The position numbers and the translations under genes are program-made. A stretch of 14,014 nucleotides of DNA from Clostridia bacterium (GTDB taxonomy: Bacteria; Bacillota_A; Clostridia; Christensenellales; Aristaeellaceae). The notes under the pieces were generated by a model. That model had not been told where the DNA came from and did not search any database. It worked only from the letters and a program-made list of their open reading frames with translations. Shown one piece after another: positions 1 through 6,250 of this stretch; positions within the stretch are counted from its first letter, which is position 1, and each line of letters starts with the position of its first letter. The stretch spans positions 1 to 14,014 of the forward strand of contig BNUH01000073.1 in assembly GCA_025997215.1 (NCBI GenBank), in the 5' to 3' direction.

Positions 1-30
1 GCGGAGCCAACATTGAGGAGGGAGAGTCCA

Positions 31-60
31 GAGAGGGAGGGCACAGTGCCCTCCCTCTTT
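31..60 (+). terminator. Strong hairpin terminator of an upstream gene
   Basis: A perfect 13-base inverted repeat, AGAGGGAGGGCAC at 32-44 and GTGCCCTCCCTCT at 46-58, is followed by a short T run (58-60). It probably ends transcription of a gene that lies left of the window, because no ORF in this window precedes it. The U tract is short, so this may act as a stabilising 3' hairpin rather than a classical intrinsic terminator. Confidence 0.6.
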
Positions 61-73
61 GGCCGTCCTTTTG

Positions 74-103
74 GTTACTTTTCCCACGGACGGGAAAAGT
101 AAC
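74..103. repeat. 12-bp inverted repeat (hairpin)
   Basis: GTTACTTTTCCC at 74-85 is the exact reverse complement of GGGAAAAGTAAC at 92-103, with a six-base loop. It sits 15 bases after the first hairpin. It could be a second terminator or a dispersed palindromic intergenic element. Without the genome, copy number cannot be judged. Confidence 0.6.
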
Positions 104-107
104 AAGT

Positions 108-142
108 CCCCAACCGCAGTTGGGGCAGTCCGCCCGCAGGCG
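108..142. repeat. Two short adjacent hairpins sharing a CGCA loop
   Basis: CCCCAAC (108-114) pairs with GTTGGGG (119-125) around the loop CGCA. CGCC (131-134) pairs with GGCG (139-142), again around CGCA. Together with the two preceding hairpins this gives four stem-loops within about 110 bases. No ORF lies in this stretch. Confidence 0.4.
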
Positions 143-271
143 ATAGGTTTACCGCACCAAAATTCCCCACTTTACAAAACAAAATATAAACGGCACAAAT
201 TCACCCTTTGATTCGTCTAATGTATGAGGACTGCATGGAGTGCACAGGGGTTCAACACTGTGGTGTTAAGC

Positions 272-305
272 TAATGGTTTATCGTTGCAAATCGACAAAC
301 CATTA
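272..305. repeat. Inverted repeat TAATGGTTT / AAACCATTA
   Basis: A nine-base perfect inverted repeat (272-280 and 297-305) spans a 16-base loop. A smaller one, AACAC/GTGTT at 254-267, precedes it and a perfect ten-base palindrome, TGAGTACTCA at 320-329, follows. All lie upstream of the spo0A promoter. They may be operators or folded RNA from an upstream transcript; their role is not visible from sequence alone. Confidence 0.4.
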
Positions 306-332
306 ACCTTAGGGATTCTTGAGTACTCACGC

Positions 333-363
333 ATTTCCAAATATTTTGTGAATATTTGGAAAT
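333..363. repeat. AT-rich 13-bp hairpin immediately upstream of the spo0A promoter
   Basis: ATTTCCAAATATT (333-345) and AATATTTGGAAAT (351-363) are perfect reverse complements with a five-base loop TTGTG. The element ends only seven bases before the proposed -35 hexamer of spo0A. Position and symmetry suit a dimeric regulator's operator; the alternative is an AT-rich hairpin ending an upstream transcript. Confidence 0.5.
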
Positions 364-370
364 TAGGTAC

Positions 371-399
371 TTCACAAAATCTCATAGATGTGTTAGAAT
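371..399 (+). promoter_or_regulatory. Sigma-A-type promoter of spo0A
   Basis: TTCACA at 371-376 (one mismatch to TTGACA) and TAGAAT at 394-399 (one mismatch to TATAAT) are separated by exactly 17 bases. A TG at 391-392 gives an extended -10. Transcription would start near 406, leaving a leader of about 105 bases before the spo0A start. No sigma-H type site with good spacing was found by eye. Confidence 0.6.
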
Positions 400-410
400 A
401 GGTGTGACAG

Positions 411-425
411 GGATAATCATTATCC
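411..425. promoter_or_regulatory. Fur/PerR-family 7-1-7 operator just downstream of the spo0A start site
   Basis: GGATAAT-C-ATTATCC is a perfect 7-1-7 inverted repeat. It matches the Bacillus Fur-box consensus TGATAAT-N-ATTATCA at 13 of 15 positions, and the related PerR consensus a little less well. It lies about five bases past the predicted transcription start, where a bound repressor would block initiation or early elongation. Which family member binds (Fur, PerR or Zur) cannot be decided from the site. Confidence 0.55.
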
Positions 426-437
426 TATATGAGCGGT

Positions 438-454
438 TGCGACAGCGTTCGACA
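438..454 (+). promoter_or_regulatory. Tandem 0A boxes (Spo0A binding sites)
   Basis: TTCGACA at 448-454 is a perfect 0A box. TGCGACA at 438-444 differs by one base and lies exactly 10 bases (one helical turn) earlier in the same orientation, as expected for a Spo0A dimer on tandem boxes. The pair lies in the spo0A leader 60 to 76 bases before the start codon, downstream of the promoter at 371-399. This suggests autoregulation by Spo0A~P, either repression of that promoter or control of one not recognised here. Confidence 0.55.
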
Positions 455-513
455 GCGACGCAGCGCTCAGAATTCACAAGATGAAACCATAGTAAGGGGG
501 CGGAGGTTAAAGG

Positions 514-1296
514 ATGGACAGCATTCGACTGGTAGTCGTGGATGACAACCTGGAAGTCTGTGGGATGTTAAAGGAGTTCTTCTCGAAGCAGGACAACATC
601 AACCTGGTGGGCGAGGCGCACGACGGGATCCAAGCGTTGGCCCTTATCGAGACCGAGCATCCGGATGTCGTTCTGCTGGACATGGTAATGCCCAAAATGG
701 ATGGGTTCTCGGTGCTGGAAGTGCTCTCGCACAAGAGCCTGCCGAATCCGCCCGCGATTATTGCGCTGACCGCGCTGAACCGCGACGATTTCATCGTGCG
801 CACGATCGCGCTGGGCGTATACTACTATATGCTCAAACCGTTCGACCTGGCCGTGCTGCTGCAGCGGATCCAGGAGGCCGTCGCACGGCGGTCCATGCCC
901 CGGCCCGAGCCGAATACGCAGCCGATTATCGCGATGCCGCCGCAGCGCTCGCTGGACGAGCGGATCACGAATGTATTCCTAACGATCGGCATTCCCGCGC
1001 ATATTAAGGGATACCAATTCCTGCGCGAGGCCGTCAAGATGGTGCTGGATTCGCCGGACATGATCAACAGGATCACCAAGGAGCTGTATCCCGGCATCGC
1101 GCGGAAGTTCAACACCTCATCGAGCAAGGTTGAACGCGCTATCCGCCACGCGATCGAGGTCGCTTGGGGACGCGGCCGCATCGATGTGCTCAACCAGGTA
1201 TTCGGCAACAACGTCTGCTCGCTGGATGCCAAGCCCACCAACGGGGAATTCATCGCGCTGGTGTCGGATAAACTCGCGCTGGAACGCAGCGCCTAA
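514..1296 (+). CDS. spo0A: Spo0A, master response regulator of sporulation
   Basis: This 260-residue protein is a full-length Spo0A. The N-terminal receiver domain (about 1-120) shows the acidic pair D10-D11, the phospho-acceptor D56 in LLDMVMP, the switch residue T86 and K108 in LKPFD; D56 is the same number as in Bacillus subtilis. A linker of about 25 residues leads to the DNA-binding effector domain (about 147-260). That domain carries the family-diagnostic segments IPAHIKGY, LYPGIARKF and the recognition-helix region VERAIRHAIEVAWGRG (206-221). Phosphorylated Spo0A binds 0A boxes and turns on early sporulation genes. A GGAGG at 502-506, seven bases before the ATG, supports the start. It is monocistronic, between its own promoter region and a strong terminator. 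In many Clostridia spoIVB lies upstream; it is not in this window. Confidence 0.97.
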   Translation: MDSIRLVVVDDNLEVCGMLKEFFSKQDNINLVGEAHDGIQALALIETEHPDVVLLDMVMPKMDGFSVLEVLSHKSLPNPPAIIALTALNRDDFIVRTIALGVYYYMLKPFDLAVLLQRIQEAVARRSMPRPEPNTQPIIAMPPQRSLDERITNVFLTIGIPAHIKGYQFLREAVKMVLDSPDMINRITKELYPGIARKFNTSSSKVERAIRHAIEVAWGRGRIDVLNQVFGNNVCSLDAKPTNGEFIALVSDKLALERSA

Positions 1297-1322
1297 GGTG
1301 TAGCTTACATTTGCATACAATG

Positions 1323-1360
1323 AACCCGGCAAGCATGGATGCTAGCCGGGTTTGTTATTT
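1323..1360 (+). terminator. Rho-independent terminator of spo0A
   Basis: AACCCGGC (1323-1330) pairs with GCCGGGTT (1345-1352), and an inner AGCAT/ATGCT stem extends it after a single A/A mismatch. The stem is followed by TTTGTTATTT. It lies 26 bases after the spo0A stop codon. Confidence 0.85.
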
Positions 1361-1378
1361 ATTAAGTATATTGTTTTG

Positions 1379-1407
1379 CACCCTATCCATACGTGGGGCA
1401 TATTCTA
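1379..1407 (+). promoter_or_regulatory. Sigma-K-type (possibly also sigma-E-type) sporulation promoter
   Basis: CACC at 1379-1382 followed, 17 bases after its AC, by CATATTCTA at 1399-1407 matches the Bacillus sigma-K consensus (AC, 17 bases, CATANNNTA) without mismatch. Overlapping it, GTATATT at 1366-1372 and CATACGTG at 1388-1395 with a 15-base spacer resemble a sigma-E promoter with a few mismatches. Late mother-cell expression of the downstream gene is inferred. Short consensus sites occur by chance, so the gene's spore-surface character is what makes this credible. Confidence 0.45.
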
Positions 1408-1513
1408 TTGTGTAATATTATTCCAGTGTTGAAACGCTATACGATCAACAACTTATAATTCATATTTTTTATATTTTCAATCATCGTTTTACACGAAATG
1501 AGGTTAATTATTT

Positions 1514-2527
1514 ATGTCATATAAACATTGGCCGGCGCTGAAACCCCACCCGATGCCGGATGATTGCGACCTATGCTACCGCCCAGCGCCATGCCCGCCG
1601 ATTCCGCGCCATGATGAGTACTGCGAGTGCGACGAGTGCCGCGAACTGCGTTACGGGCATCCCCATACCCACGGCTGCCAATGCGGGCACTGCCCGCCGC
1701 CGCATCACATCAGCAAGCATCCATGCCGCAAACTGCCTAAGCCTTGTCGCCACGGCCACAAGCCGTCATGTCCGATTAATCCATTTGATCCAGGATTTGG
1801 CAGAGATCATGACTGTCACGATATGCACCATGATCACTGCGGCCATAACGATCATTGTGATCACAATGACTACAATCATAGTGATTATGATCACCACCAT
1901 GACGAGTGCTGCGGGCATGGACATCATGAGTTCCACGGCTGCCGCATCCCATCGTTTCCGACGCGGCCGGGCGGCGGGCATTATCCGCCGTATAACCCAT
2001 TCATCCCGGGGTACGGCCAGCCTTGCTGGGCTAAGAAGCTGATGGAGCGCGAACACTGCCGCGAGCATGACCATAACCTCGGCCATGGATTCGACGGCAT
2101 AGTCGCATCAGGGTTGAATTTTCAGGAACTGACGTATGGTTCGTACCAGCCCGTTTTCTTTCCGCAGCAATCGTTCGGCACTCACAGCGAAGCCGTGGCG
2201 CTGAACCGCAACGGTCAGCAATTCAACATCGCTCGGCGCGGACGGTATGAGGTGGCGTTTGAATTCCTGATCGCCAACCCGCTCGGCGCGGATTACCAAG
2301 CGCCGGAATACCCGCGTGTGGTATTGACGCTGAACGGCCTGCCCGTGAAATATGTGGACGCCACCAGCTCCAGCATAAAAAGTCAGAGCGGCACGTGGTC
2401 GCACTGCCTGAATCCTGGCGATTGGCTGGCATTATCCGCAGCCGCCGGATGGAGCGGTAGCAGCACTCAACCTCAAGAATTCTTGACCAATTGCTCAATA
2501 ATGATACGAAGCGTCGGGGATTGTTGA
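1514..2527 (+). CDS. His/Cys-rich putative spore-surface protein with BclA/TNF-like C-terminal domain
   Basis: A 337-residue protein with no signal peptide. Residues 15-90 are rich in Pro, Cys and His (clusters such as CECDEC and CQCGHC). Residues 99-141 hold 16 His, with His at every third position from 99 to 117, mixed with Asp and Cys, which suggests a metal-binding or cross-linkable segment. A Gly/Pro/Tyr-rich linker (about 145-170) leads to residues 195-337, whose beta-rich pattern (GRYEVAFEF, VVLTLNGLPV, LNPGDWLAL, final strand CSIMIRSVG) resembles the C1q/TNF-like trimer head of BclA-type exosporium proteins. A weak site (AGGT near 1500) precedes the ATG. The gene stands alone after spo0A, behind a sigma-K-like promoter and before a convergent terminator. 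A spore coat or exosporium role is inferred; the exact family is not recognised. Confidence 0.75.
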   Translation: MSYKHWPALKPHPMPDDCDLCYRPAPCPPIPRHDEYCECDECRELRYGHPHTHGCQCGHCPPPHHISKHPCRKLPKPCRHGHKPSCPINPFDPGFGRDHDCHDMHHDHCGHNDHCDHNDYNHSDYDHHHDECCGHGHHEFHGCRIPSFPTRPGGGHYPPYNPFIPGYGQPCWAKKLMEREHCREHDHNLGHGFDGIVASGLNFQELTYGSYQPVFFPQQSFGTHSEAVALNRNGQQFNIARRGRYEVAFEFLIANPLGADYQAPEYPRVVLTLNGLPVKYVDATSSSIKSQSGTWSHCLNPGDWLALSAAAGWSGSSTQPQEFLTNCSIMIRSVGDC

Positions 2528-2540
2528 TATAATAATTATG

Positions 2541-2571
2541 AAAGGGTGAAGGCCGAAGGCATTCACCCTTT
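2541..2571. terminator. Bidirectional terminator between convergent genes
   Basis: AAAGGGTGAA (2541-2550) and TTCACCCTTT (2562-2571) form a perfect ten-base stem with A and T ends on both strands. It serves the His-rich gene on the plus strand. It overlaps the last codons of the M20 gene on the minus strand, whose TGA lies inside the stem. Confidence 0.75.
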
Positions 2572-3804
2572 AACCAAATATTCCTCCTGATTATCCAGCA
2601 CAAACTGGCAGAACAGCCGCGCGCCAGTTTCCATCGCATCCTCGTCGATGTCCCAATCCTTGGTGTGCGCCGCCTTGTTGAAACCCTTCGCATTGTTGCG
2701 CATGCCCAGGCCGAAGAGCAGGCCAGGCTTCTCCAGCTCATAGTATGCAAAATCCTCGCCGCCGGGCGATGGCAGCAGCGGGAGCACGCGCGGCACAACC
2801 TTCAGGCTGGATTCGACAAACGCATGGTACAAGCGTTCGTCGTTGACGGCGCACGGCAGCGGCGGATCGTCGAACTCAACGCCGCCTTCGCCGCCCATCT
2901 CGCGGCAGACGGATTTGACCAGACGCTCCATGCGCGAACGCGCCCAATCCCGCGTGGAATCCTTCAAACACCGGATCGAACCCGTCATCACGCAGGTGTC
3001 GGCGTTGACGGCGGACGTGGTGCCGGCATGCATCGTAGCCACCGCTATGACACACGTGTCGAACGGATCCGCCTCGCGGGAGATCATCATCTGTATGCCT
3101 GAATATACTTTATGTCCCATCGCTAACGCGTCGATGGCCATATTCTGCGAGGCGATATGCACCGCGCGTCCGCGTGTGGTTATCACGAACCGCAGGCTGG
3201 TTGCGTTCGTCACGCCCGCGCAGCACGATGGCGCGTGCGCCGGATCGCCGCAATTGACGTGGCACATCAGTATGCAGTCGATATCGCGCATCACCCCGTG
3301 CTGGCACATGGTGCGCGCGCCGCTGGGCCGCTGCTCCTCGCTGGGCTGGAACAGGAATTTCACGCGGCAGCGCAATGAATCGCGCAAACCCCACAACGCT
3401 TTAGCCGTACCAAGCAGCATGGCGGTGTGCGAGTCGTGGCCGCAGGCGTGCATCTGGCCGTCGATCTTGGATCGGTAGGGCACGTCGTTGGCCTCGTGAA
3501 TCTCCAGCGCGTCCATGTCGGCGCGCAGACCGATTGTGAACGGGCGCGAATCCCCTGCAGAATTTGTCGGTTCCAGCGTCGCAACGATCGTGGACGGACC
3601 GTACTTTTCAAATTCATAAGGGATTCCAATGGCATCCAACTCTGACCGCACCAATGCCAGCGTGCGCGGCAGGTCGTAGCCAATCTCGGGGTACTCGTGC
3701 ATAGCGCGTCGGACGCGTACCATCATGGCCTGATCGATGGCGGGAATTAGGACGGGTACAAGACCCGCCCCAACGTGATTGTTACTGCTGTGCAAGGTAC
3801 GCAT
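2563..3804 (-). CDS. M20-family amidohydrolase (M20D-like metal-dependent deacylase/peptidase)
   Basis: A dinuclear-metal hydrolase of the M20D type, which cleaves N-acyl amino acids or similar amides. Visible motifs in order are RRAMHEYPEIG, GLRADMDALEI, MHACGHDSHTAMLLG (metal-ligand Cys and His), LFQPSEE (catalytic and metal Glu), a dimerisation domain with GRAVHIA and GTTSAVNADT, and PSPGGEDFAYY. All key residues are present. No signal peptide is seen, so it is cytosolic. It is the last gene of a minus-strand operon, after the solute-binding protein. The start is uncertain: ATG at 3804 (413 residues, overlapping the upstream gene by 23 bases) gives the usual leader before the RR motif. ATG at 3726 (387 residues) avoids the overlap but is short, and neither has a good ribosome site. 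The transport context suggests it deacylates an imported compound; the substrate is unknown. Confidence 0.85.
   Translation of the reverse strand: MRTLHSSNNHVGAGLVPVLIPAIDQAMMVRVRRAMHEYPEIGYDLPRTLALVRSELDAIGIPYEFEKYGPSTIVATLEPTNSAGDSRPFTIGLRADMDALEIHEANDVPYRSKIDGQMHACGHDSHTAMLLGTAKALWGLRDSLRCRVKFLFQPSEEQRPSGARTMCQHGVMRDIDCILMCHVNCGDPAHAPSCCAGVTNATSLRFVITTRGRAVHIASQNMAIDALAMGHKVYSGIQMMISREADPFDTCVIAVATMHAGTTSAVNADTCVMTGSIRCLKDSTRDWARSRMERLVKSVCREMGGEGGVEFDDPPLPCAVNDERLYHAFVESSLKVVPRVLPLLPSPGGEDFAYYELEKPGLLFGLGMRNNAKGFNKAAHTKDWDIDEDAMETGARLFCQFVLDNQEEYLVKG
3750..3770 (-). other. Intercistronic hairpin after the solute-binding-protein gene
   Basis: On the minus strand GGGCGGGT pairs with ACCCGTCC around CTTGT (eight pairs, one G-U), starting 11 bases after the binding-protein stop codon. 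No T run follows. Such hairpins often protect the abundant binding-protein mRNA and reduce expression of the distal gene. If the M20 gene starts at 3804 the hairpin is inside its coding region. Confidence 0.4.
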
Positions 3805-5233
3805 CCAACTGCTTCTGCGCCTCGGTCTGAACCTTCTCAAGACCCGCGGCGATCAGTTCTTGCTTCATCTGGGGCAGTACGACGGCCGGGTCGCTGGTGC
3901 CCGTCATCAGCTCGTACTTGTACTTATCCCACACCGCTTGCATGGCAGTGCGCTCGATATCCAGGTCCGTGCTATCGAGTGTGAAGCTGCCCAGGTCGCT
4001 GACGATGGCATTCTCATAGCTGGCGTACACGAGATCCCACAGGTTCGGATCGGCCAGCGTGGTTTCGGAGGATTCAACCGAGCCGTTCGCGACGGAACCA
4101 TGGACGAATCCATCCAATAGGAAGTTGTCGCGGCCCTGCTGGGTGCGCAGCACGGTGCCATTCTCCAGGTAGTTGAAGTGGGTGCCCTCGATGCCGTACA
4201 TCAGGATGTCGCGGAAGGCTTGGTCAGTGGCGACCAGCTCCATGTACTTGAGCGAGGCCTCGATGTTCGCTTGCGACGCCCCAGCGTTGATGGCTTGCAT
4301 GGCTCCCTGCATGGTGGCGGTGGACATGAACGGTCCATCGTACATGGAAATCTTCACGTTGTGGCCGGACGAGGTCGCCCAGCCCGTGTAACCCGGCCAA
4401 GCCGCGCCGGAACGCACCGCCGAGTAGTTGGCGTAGCTGACCGATTCGGTGATGGCCGCGTCCGGGTTGATGTAGCCCAGCGTGTACCACTTGTGCAGGA
4501 GGGTCAGGCGTTCGACAAATCCGTCGTACTCGTAGAACGGTATGATCGTCGTGCCCTTATCCGTGCCCGCGTACTCGTACGGCACGATGAGTGTCGTGCC
4601 GACCACACGCTGCGCGAAGTTCGTTATGCCTGTAAGACTGTTCTGGGAGATGAATATCGGGTACTCGTCGGGGTGCTTCTCTTTGAACGCCGCCAGGTAT
4701 TCCTCCAGACCCGCGAAGGTCATGGTATCGGGGATCGTCCAGCCTAATTCGCCCTCAAAGAAGTCGCTGTCCAGCCGCCAGAACATTTCTGTTCCCATAT
4801 CCTTCTTGGTGGGCACGGCGTATATGCGATCCTTGATCCGAGCCGAGTCCCAGTAGATGGGATCTAACGATTCCCACAGGCCGGGGGTCAGCGTGGGCAG
4901 CAGGTCGGTGATGTCCGCGTACAGGCCGTCGTACGCGTTGCGGGTGAAGTTGTTCGCCCACTCGCAGGTGAAGATCATGTCGTAGTATTCGCCCGCGCTC
5001 AGCGACAGGCTAAGCTGATCGGCCAGCAGGTAACTCATCGATACCGTTACGCCGATCTTCTCGGCCGAGGCTGCGTTAGCCGCATCCTCGACTAGCTTAG
5101 CATCTTTGGGCACCGATGGGCAAATGAGCCACCACACCAGGTTGGTGGGCGAGGACTGGGACGCGGACGCGGGCACGGCGGCCAGCGTGAGACAAAGCGC
5201 CACAGCCAGGAGCAAGGCTAAGTATTTCCTCAT
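3782..5233 (-). CDS. Extracellular solute-binding protein of a CUT1 carbohydrate ABC transporter (LplA/DUF3502-like)
   Basis: A 483-residue secreted binding protein that should capture an oligosaccharide and hand it to the two adjacent permeases. Residues 1-24 form a signal peptide: MRKY, a hydrophobic core, then an ASA site after which cleavage is likely. Unusually for a monoderm there is no lipobox: the only Cys in the signal (C14) follows Leu in VALC, not Gly, Ala or Ser, and no Cys follows the cleavage site. The mature part resembles LplA-type proteins, with YYDMIFTCEW near 88, the IYAVPTKKDMGTEMFWRLD segment and many aromatic residues fit for sugar stacking. GGAGGG six bases before the ATG supports the start. 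It is third in the minus operon. The sugar is inferred from the divergent GH20/kinase genes to be aminosugar-containing; sequence alone does not prove it. Confidence 0.85.
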   Translation of the reverse strand: MRKYLALLLAVALCLTLAAVPASASQSSPTNLVWWLICPSVPKDAKLVEDAANAASAEKIGVTVSMSYLLADQLSLSLSAGEYYDMIFTCEWANNFTRNAYDGLYADITDLLPTLTPGLWESLDPIYWDSARIKDRIYAVPTKKDMGTEMFWRLDSDFFEGELGWTIPDTMTFAGLEEYLAAFKEKHPDEYPIFISQNSLTGITNFAQRVVGTTLIVPYEYAGTDKGTTIIPFYEYDGFVERLTLLHKWYTLGYINPDAAITESVSYANYSAVRSGAAWPGYTGWATSSGHNVKISMYDGPFMSTATMQGAMQAINAGASQANIEASLKYMELVATDQAFRDILMYGIEGTHFNYLENGTVLRTQQGRDNFLLDGFVHGSVANGSVESSETTLADPNLWDLVYASYENAIVSDLGSFTLDSTDLDIERTAMQAVWDKYKYELMTGTSDPAVVLPQMKQELIAAGLEKVQTEAQKQLDAYLAQQ

Positions 5234-5262
5234 AACTATCCCTCCATAACATATTGCGAAAC

Positions 5263-5281
5263 GGGCCGGACATCCCGGCCC
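5263..5281. other. Intercistronic hairpin before the solute-binding-protein gene
   Basis: GGGCCGG (5263-5269) and CCGGCCC (5275-5281) form a seven-base GC stem with a five-base loop, in the 71-base gap between the second permease stop and the binding-protein start. On the minus strand it is followed by GTTTCG, too weak a T run for a clear terminator. It may be a processing or attenuation site adjusting the permease to binding-protein ratio. Confidence 0.4.
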
Positions 5282-5304
5282 ATTTACAGCCGAAATTACC
5301 TATT

Positions 5305-6216
5305 CTAACCCTTGACCGCGCCGATCGTCAAGCCGCTGACAAAATACCGCTGGAAAAATGGGTACGAGCACGCGATGGGCAGTACAACCACCACCACTAT
5401 CGCCATGCGCGCGCTCTCGGCTGGGATGTCCTTGCGAACCGCCTCCGAGAAGTACTGCTCGTTGCGCGCCATGAACGAGATGCTCTGCTGAATGTTGACC
5501 AGAACGTACTGCAGCGGATATAATTCGCGGTGGTTCGCGTCCAGGTAGAGCATCGCGCCGTACCAGGCGTTCCAGTACGAGAATGTCAGGAATAATCCGA
5601 TCGTGGCGATAACAGGCAGCGATATGGGCAGCACCAGCCGCAGGAATATCCTCGTCTGGGATGCGCCGTCGATCTTGCCCGATTCGACGATGGAATCCGG
5701 CAGCGTCGTCTGGAAGAACGTGCGCATGATGATCGCATACCAGGTCGAGCACGCACCGGGCAGTATCAGCGCCAGGTAGGTATTCTTGAGGCCATACAGC
5801 TGGGTGTTGACCATGTAAGTGGCCACCAGCCCGCCCGAGAACAGCATGGGTATAAATATAAAGGTTGTGTACTGCCGCTTCAGCCGGAATGTAGGCCGCG
5901 ATATGGCGTAACCCAGCGTGCTGATCAGCACCAAGCCCAGCAGCGTACCCGCCATAGTTATCCCTATTGAATTAACGAACGAGCGGCCAATGTAATTGCT
6001 AGTGTCTATTAAGTAGTCGTACGCCTCCATCGACCAGCCTTCCGGCCAGAAGCTGTAGCCGCGATGGATGATGGATGATTCCGCCGTGAGCGATATGATC
6101 ACGACGAATATCAGCGGCAGGAATGTCACTGCGGCCAGAATTAAAAACAACAGCGATATACCCGCGTTGGTGGCGGGTTTTACGCGGTTGAAGCGGTTGC
6201 TCACACTCTCGCGCAT
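5305..6216 (-). CDS. CUT1 ABC transporter permease, LplC/YtcP-like
   Basis: A 303-residue inner-membrane permease. A cytoplasmic N-terminus is followed by about six hydrophobic segments, the first at about 20-44 (GISLLFLILAAVTFLPLIF). The EAA loop that docks the ATPase is at about 178-200 (ESGKIDGA then LVLPIS). The sequence around SFWPEGW (about 55-61) and the ending SGLTIGAVKG are typical of the LplC/YtcP subgroup of binding-protein-dependent transport proteins. The start is supported by TGAGGT nine bases upstream. It is the second gene of the minus operon, 34 bases after the LplB-like gene. No ATP-binding subunit is encoded nearby, so it probably shares an MsmX-type ATPase encoded elsewhere. 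Confidence 0.92.
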   Translation of the reverse strand: MRESVSNRFNRVKPATNAGISLLFLILAAVTFLPLIFVVIISLTAESSIIHRGYSFWPEGWSMEAYDYLIDTSNYIGRSFVNSIGITMAGTLLGLVLISTLGYAISRPTFRLKRQYTTFIFIPMLFSGGLVATYMVNTQLYGLKNTYLALILPGACSTWYAIIMRTFFQTTLPDSIVESGKIDGASQTRIFLRLVLPISLPVIATIGLFLTFSYWNAWYGAMLYLDANHRELYPLQYVLVNIQQSISFMARNEQYFSEAVRKDIPAESARMAIVVVVVLPIACSYPFFQRYFVSGLTIGAVKG

Positions 6217-6250
6217 TCTGTTATAACCTCATTACAATTATAAACATACT

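Noticed and set aside
1..513. tRNA, rRNA or known riboswitch in the leading gene-free stretch
   Set aside because: No cloverleaf, rRNA-like or riboswitch core motif was seen; only hairpins and promoter-type signals.
1766..2086. Open minus-strand and other-frame reading frames across the His-rich gene
   Set aside because: They arise from the repeated CAT/GAT codons of the plus-strand gene, have low-complexity products (Met/Ile/Val runs) and no ribosome sites.
2665..3645. Several plus-strand open frames opposite the M20 gene
   Set aside because: Products have no family motifs, while the minus strand encodes a complete M20 enzyme with all metal ligands; these are shadows in a GC-rich region.
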